Below, piece after piece: positions 4,863-6,233 of a stretch of DNA of 6,233 nt. The notes under the pieces are model-generated. The model worked only from the letters and a program-made list of their open reading frames with translations, was not told the DNA's origin and searched no databases. The DNA lies in NCBI GenBank assembly GCA_002403455.1, contig DHHV01000072.1:67957-74189 (forward strand), written 5' to 3'. The position numbers and the translations under genes were made by a program. Numbering within the stretch: the stretch's first letter is position 1; every line of letters starts with the position of its first letter. This stretch comes from Hyphomonadaceae bacterium UBA4763. Its GTDB lineage: Bacteria > Pseudomonadota > Alphaproteobacteria > Caulobacterales > Aquidulcibacteraceae.

Positions 4863-6233
4863 GCAGGCCGACGTACCGGCGGCGGCGTTCTCGGCTCGAC
4901 CGCATAAACCGTCCAGCGTCGGGTCAGACGCGGCCCCAGCGGCGCTGACAAATCGGCAATCGCGCGCAAGCGAAAGCCGCTGGCGCGGATCACATCGGCA
5001 TCGACAGCATTGGTTGCAAAATAGAGCGCGCCGCCTGGAACGCTCGACGCTCGTGCCGTCGCAAGCCAGGACTGCGCCGTCATCGCCGGTTGATCAGGCC
5101 AGCGATAACGTAGGGCGCTTAAGGTTGCGTTGGAATCGGTAATCCACAGATCGGCGGGCGCCAATTCTCCCAACGCAGCTGCTTGCGTCGCGAAATTCTT
5201 CCAGCCCCGCAGGCGCTTCAATCCATTCTCCATGCCGATCCGGTCCGCCAGACCCGGCTCAGCAATCACCAGACAAGCAATCGCCGCCAAGGCGCCGCCG
5301 AGCCAATGCCCCGCCCGATTGACGACCATGAGCCCGGTCTGCGCCGCCAACACCGCCAAAGCCGGAAAGCCGGCGGCGATCCAATTGGCGTTGGCTTCGC
5401 CGAGCAGCGCAAGGCACACGACGACAACCATTGGGACCCCGGCGATAAAGGCCAATAAAACCGTCTCGGCCGTGGCGTTACGGAAAAACCCTCGCCCACC
5501 CAACGCCAAGGCGATCCAGGCAAACGGCCCAAACACCACCCCACTCTCAAGCATGAATTGCACCGCAGCCGCGAAACCAGACCCGCTCTGGCCCAATGCC
5601 GCATTGTCCCCCAAATGCGCAACGCTCGCCCAGTCATGCTGAGCAAGCCACAAACAATGCGGCCAAACGACGAAACCGAACGCAAGGCCAGCGCGCCAGA
5701 ACAACGCAAAAACCGGGATCGCTGACGATCCGCCGACAAACCCACGCGCTTTAGCGGCCCGCAACGCGATCAAGGCGCCAAACGCGCCGGCGGCGATATA
5801 AAGCGTTGAATATCGGCACAAAAACCCCGCGCCGAGCGCTAACCCGAACGCAAACGCCCATCGGCGCGCTTGTTGAGACGGTTGCAGCATACCGAGGGCG
5901 AAAAAAGTCGCGCCGGCGTAAAACGGCATCGCCAAGACGTCGGTCGTCATCAAGAACGAGGCAAGGCTTGAAAACGGCGCCAGACACAAAATCAACCCAG
6001 CTGCCGCCCCGATTCGTGCGCCGCCAACGCGCGCGCCGATCGCAAAGACGATCCCCGCCGCCACTACTTGCAGCAGCGGCGCCGGCGCGCGCATGGCCAT
6101 GGCGCTCTCAGCGCCAAACACCTGCGTCATCGCCGCGATTAGCCAGGCGATAGCCGGCGGTTTGGTCTCATATCCCCAGTCAAGATCGCGCGCCCATACG
6201 GCATAGCGCATCTCGTCGGCGTGCAATTCCAGC
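4808..6233 (-). CDS. Family-39-type (ArnT/PMT-like) membrane glycosyltransferase, 5' end beyond the window
   Basis: This GT-C fold protein is predicted to move a sugar from a polyprenyl-phosphate carrier onto an envelope acceptor on the outer face of the inner membrane. Counting from the TTG-encoded Leu at 6226, the acidic motif HADE (2-5), followed by WARDLDWGYETKPPAIAWL (11-29), matches the first periplasmic loop of the family with its catalytic acidic residue. The frame is open to the edge with Leu-Glu-Leu before HADE, so the TTG is an internal codon and the first membrane helix is missing. A second acidic site, MTTDVLAMP (93-101), and ANWIAAGFPAL (280-290) are also typical. Hydrophobic helices lie about 47-65, 70-90, 97-114, 124-155, 169-192, 219-243, 254-275, 283-302 and 308-323, followed by a soluble C-terminal domain (about 325-445; WITDSNATLSALRY). 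The family-like part ends at WTVYAVEP; the last ~28 residues are proline-rich, and 17 are encoded antisense to the ClpP-like gene. Donor and acceptor cannot be told. Confidence 0.87.
   Translation of the reverse strand, partial: LELHADEMRYAVWARDLDWGYETKPPAIAWLIAAMTQVFGAESAMAMRAPAPLLQVVAAGIVFAIGARVGGARIGAAAGLILCLAPFSSLASFLMTTDVLAMPFYAGATFFALGMLQPSQQARRWAFAFGLALGAGFLCRYSTLYIAAGAFGALIALRAAKARGFVGGSSAIPVFALFWRAGLAFGFVVWPHCLWLAQHDWASVAHLGDNAALGQSGSGFAAAVQFMLESGVVFGPFAWIALALGGRGFFRNATAETVLLAFIAGVPMVVVVCLALLGEANANWIAAGFPALAVLAAQTGLMVVNRAGHWLGGALAAIACLVIAEPGLADRIGMENGLKRLRGWKNFATQAAALGELAPADLWITDSNATLSALRYRWPDQPAMTAQSWLATARASSVPGGALYFATNAVDADVIRASGFRLRAIADLSAPLGPRLTRRWTVYAVEPRTPPPVRRPAQLASSPVLSAMIEPTSP

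Noticed and set aside
6224..6226. TTG as the glycosyltransferase start
   Set aside because: The frame continues open to the edge, and the family normally has a membrane helix before the HADE-type acidic motif, so this is an internal Leu codon.

Overview
The window reads as a piece of an alphaproteobacterial chromosome in a draft assembly. It is GC-rich with many GCGCGC runs. A membrane-anchored protein with a COG3743-type C-terminal domain lies beside rpsB, and the rpsB promoter candidate has the CTTG / CTATA look described for Alphaproteobacteria. I cannot place it to genus. Everything recognisable is housekeeping or envelope biology. I found no tRNA, rRNA, CRISPR array, insertion sequence, phage gene or toxin-antitoxin pair.

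Layout. Minus strand, 1-309: the first 103 codons of rpsB (ribosomal protein S2), running off the left edge. Its last ~87 bases (1-87) have turned into GC-only, low-complexity sequence that no longer encodes the invariant S2 residues, so this edge is probably sequencing or assembly error. Between 310 and 453 are an rpsB promoter candidate and a foldable mRNA leader. Minus strand, 454-1704: a 416-residue protein with one membrane anchor, repeated short coiled-coil segments and a C-terminal helix-hairpin-helix-like domain. A 200-base divergent gap (1705-1904) follows. Plus strand, 1905-3619: two RNA methyltransferase genes overlapping by ATGA, first a SPOUT (TrmH/SpoU) enzyme, then a Rossmann-fold RlmI-like enzyme. 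Plus strand, 3706-4862: apt (adenine phosphoribosyltransferase) followed closely by a ClpP-family serine peptidase. Minus strand, 4808-6233: a family-39-type membrane glycosyltransferase whose 5' end lies beyond the right edge and whose 3' end overlaps the ClpP-like gene by 55 bases.

How the genes fit together. rpsB and the two methyltransferases concern ribosome building and RNA modification. Apt salvages adenine. The ClpP-like protein is a peptidase, but no Clp ATPase gene is in the window. The glycosyltransferase acts on the cell envelope. These look like small neighbouring transcription units, not one pathway.

No convincing new system is present. The observations most worth checking are the corrupted rpsB edge, the alternative pairings in the rpsB leader, the ClpP-like paralogue with an intact triad but an unusual N-terminus, the 3' overlap that gives the glycosyltransferase a non-family tail, and the repeat pattern of the membrane-anchored protein.
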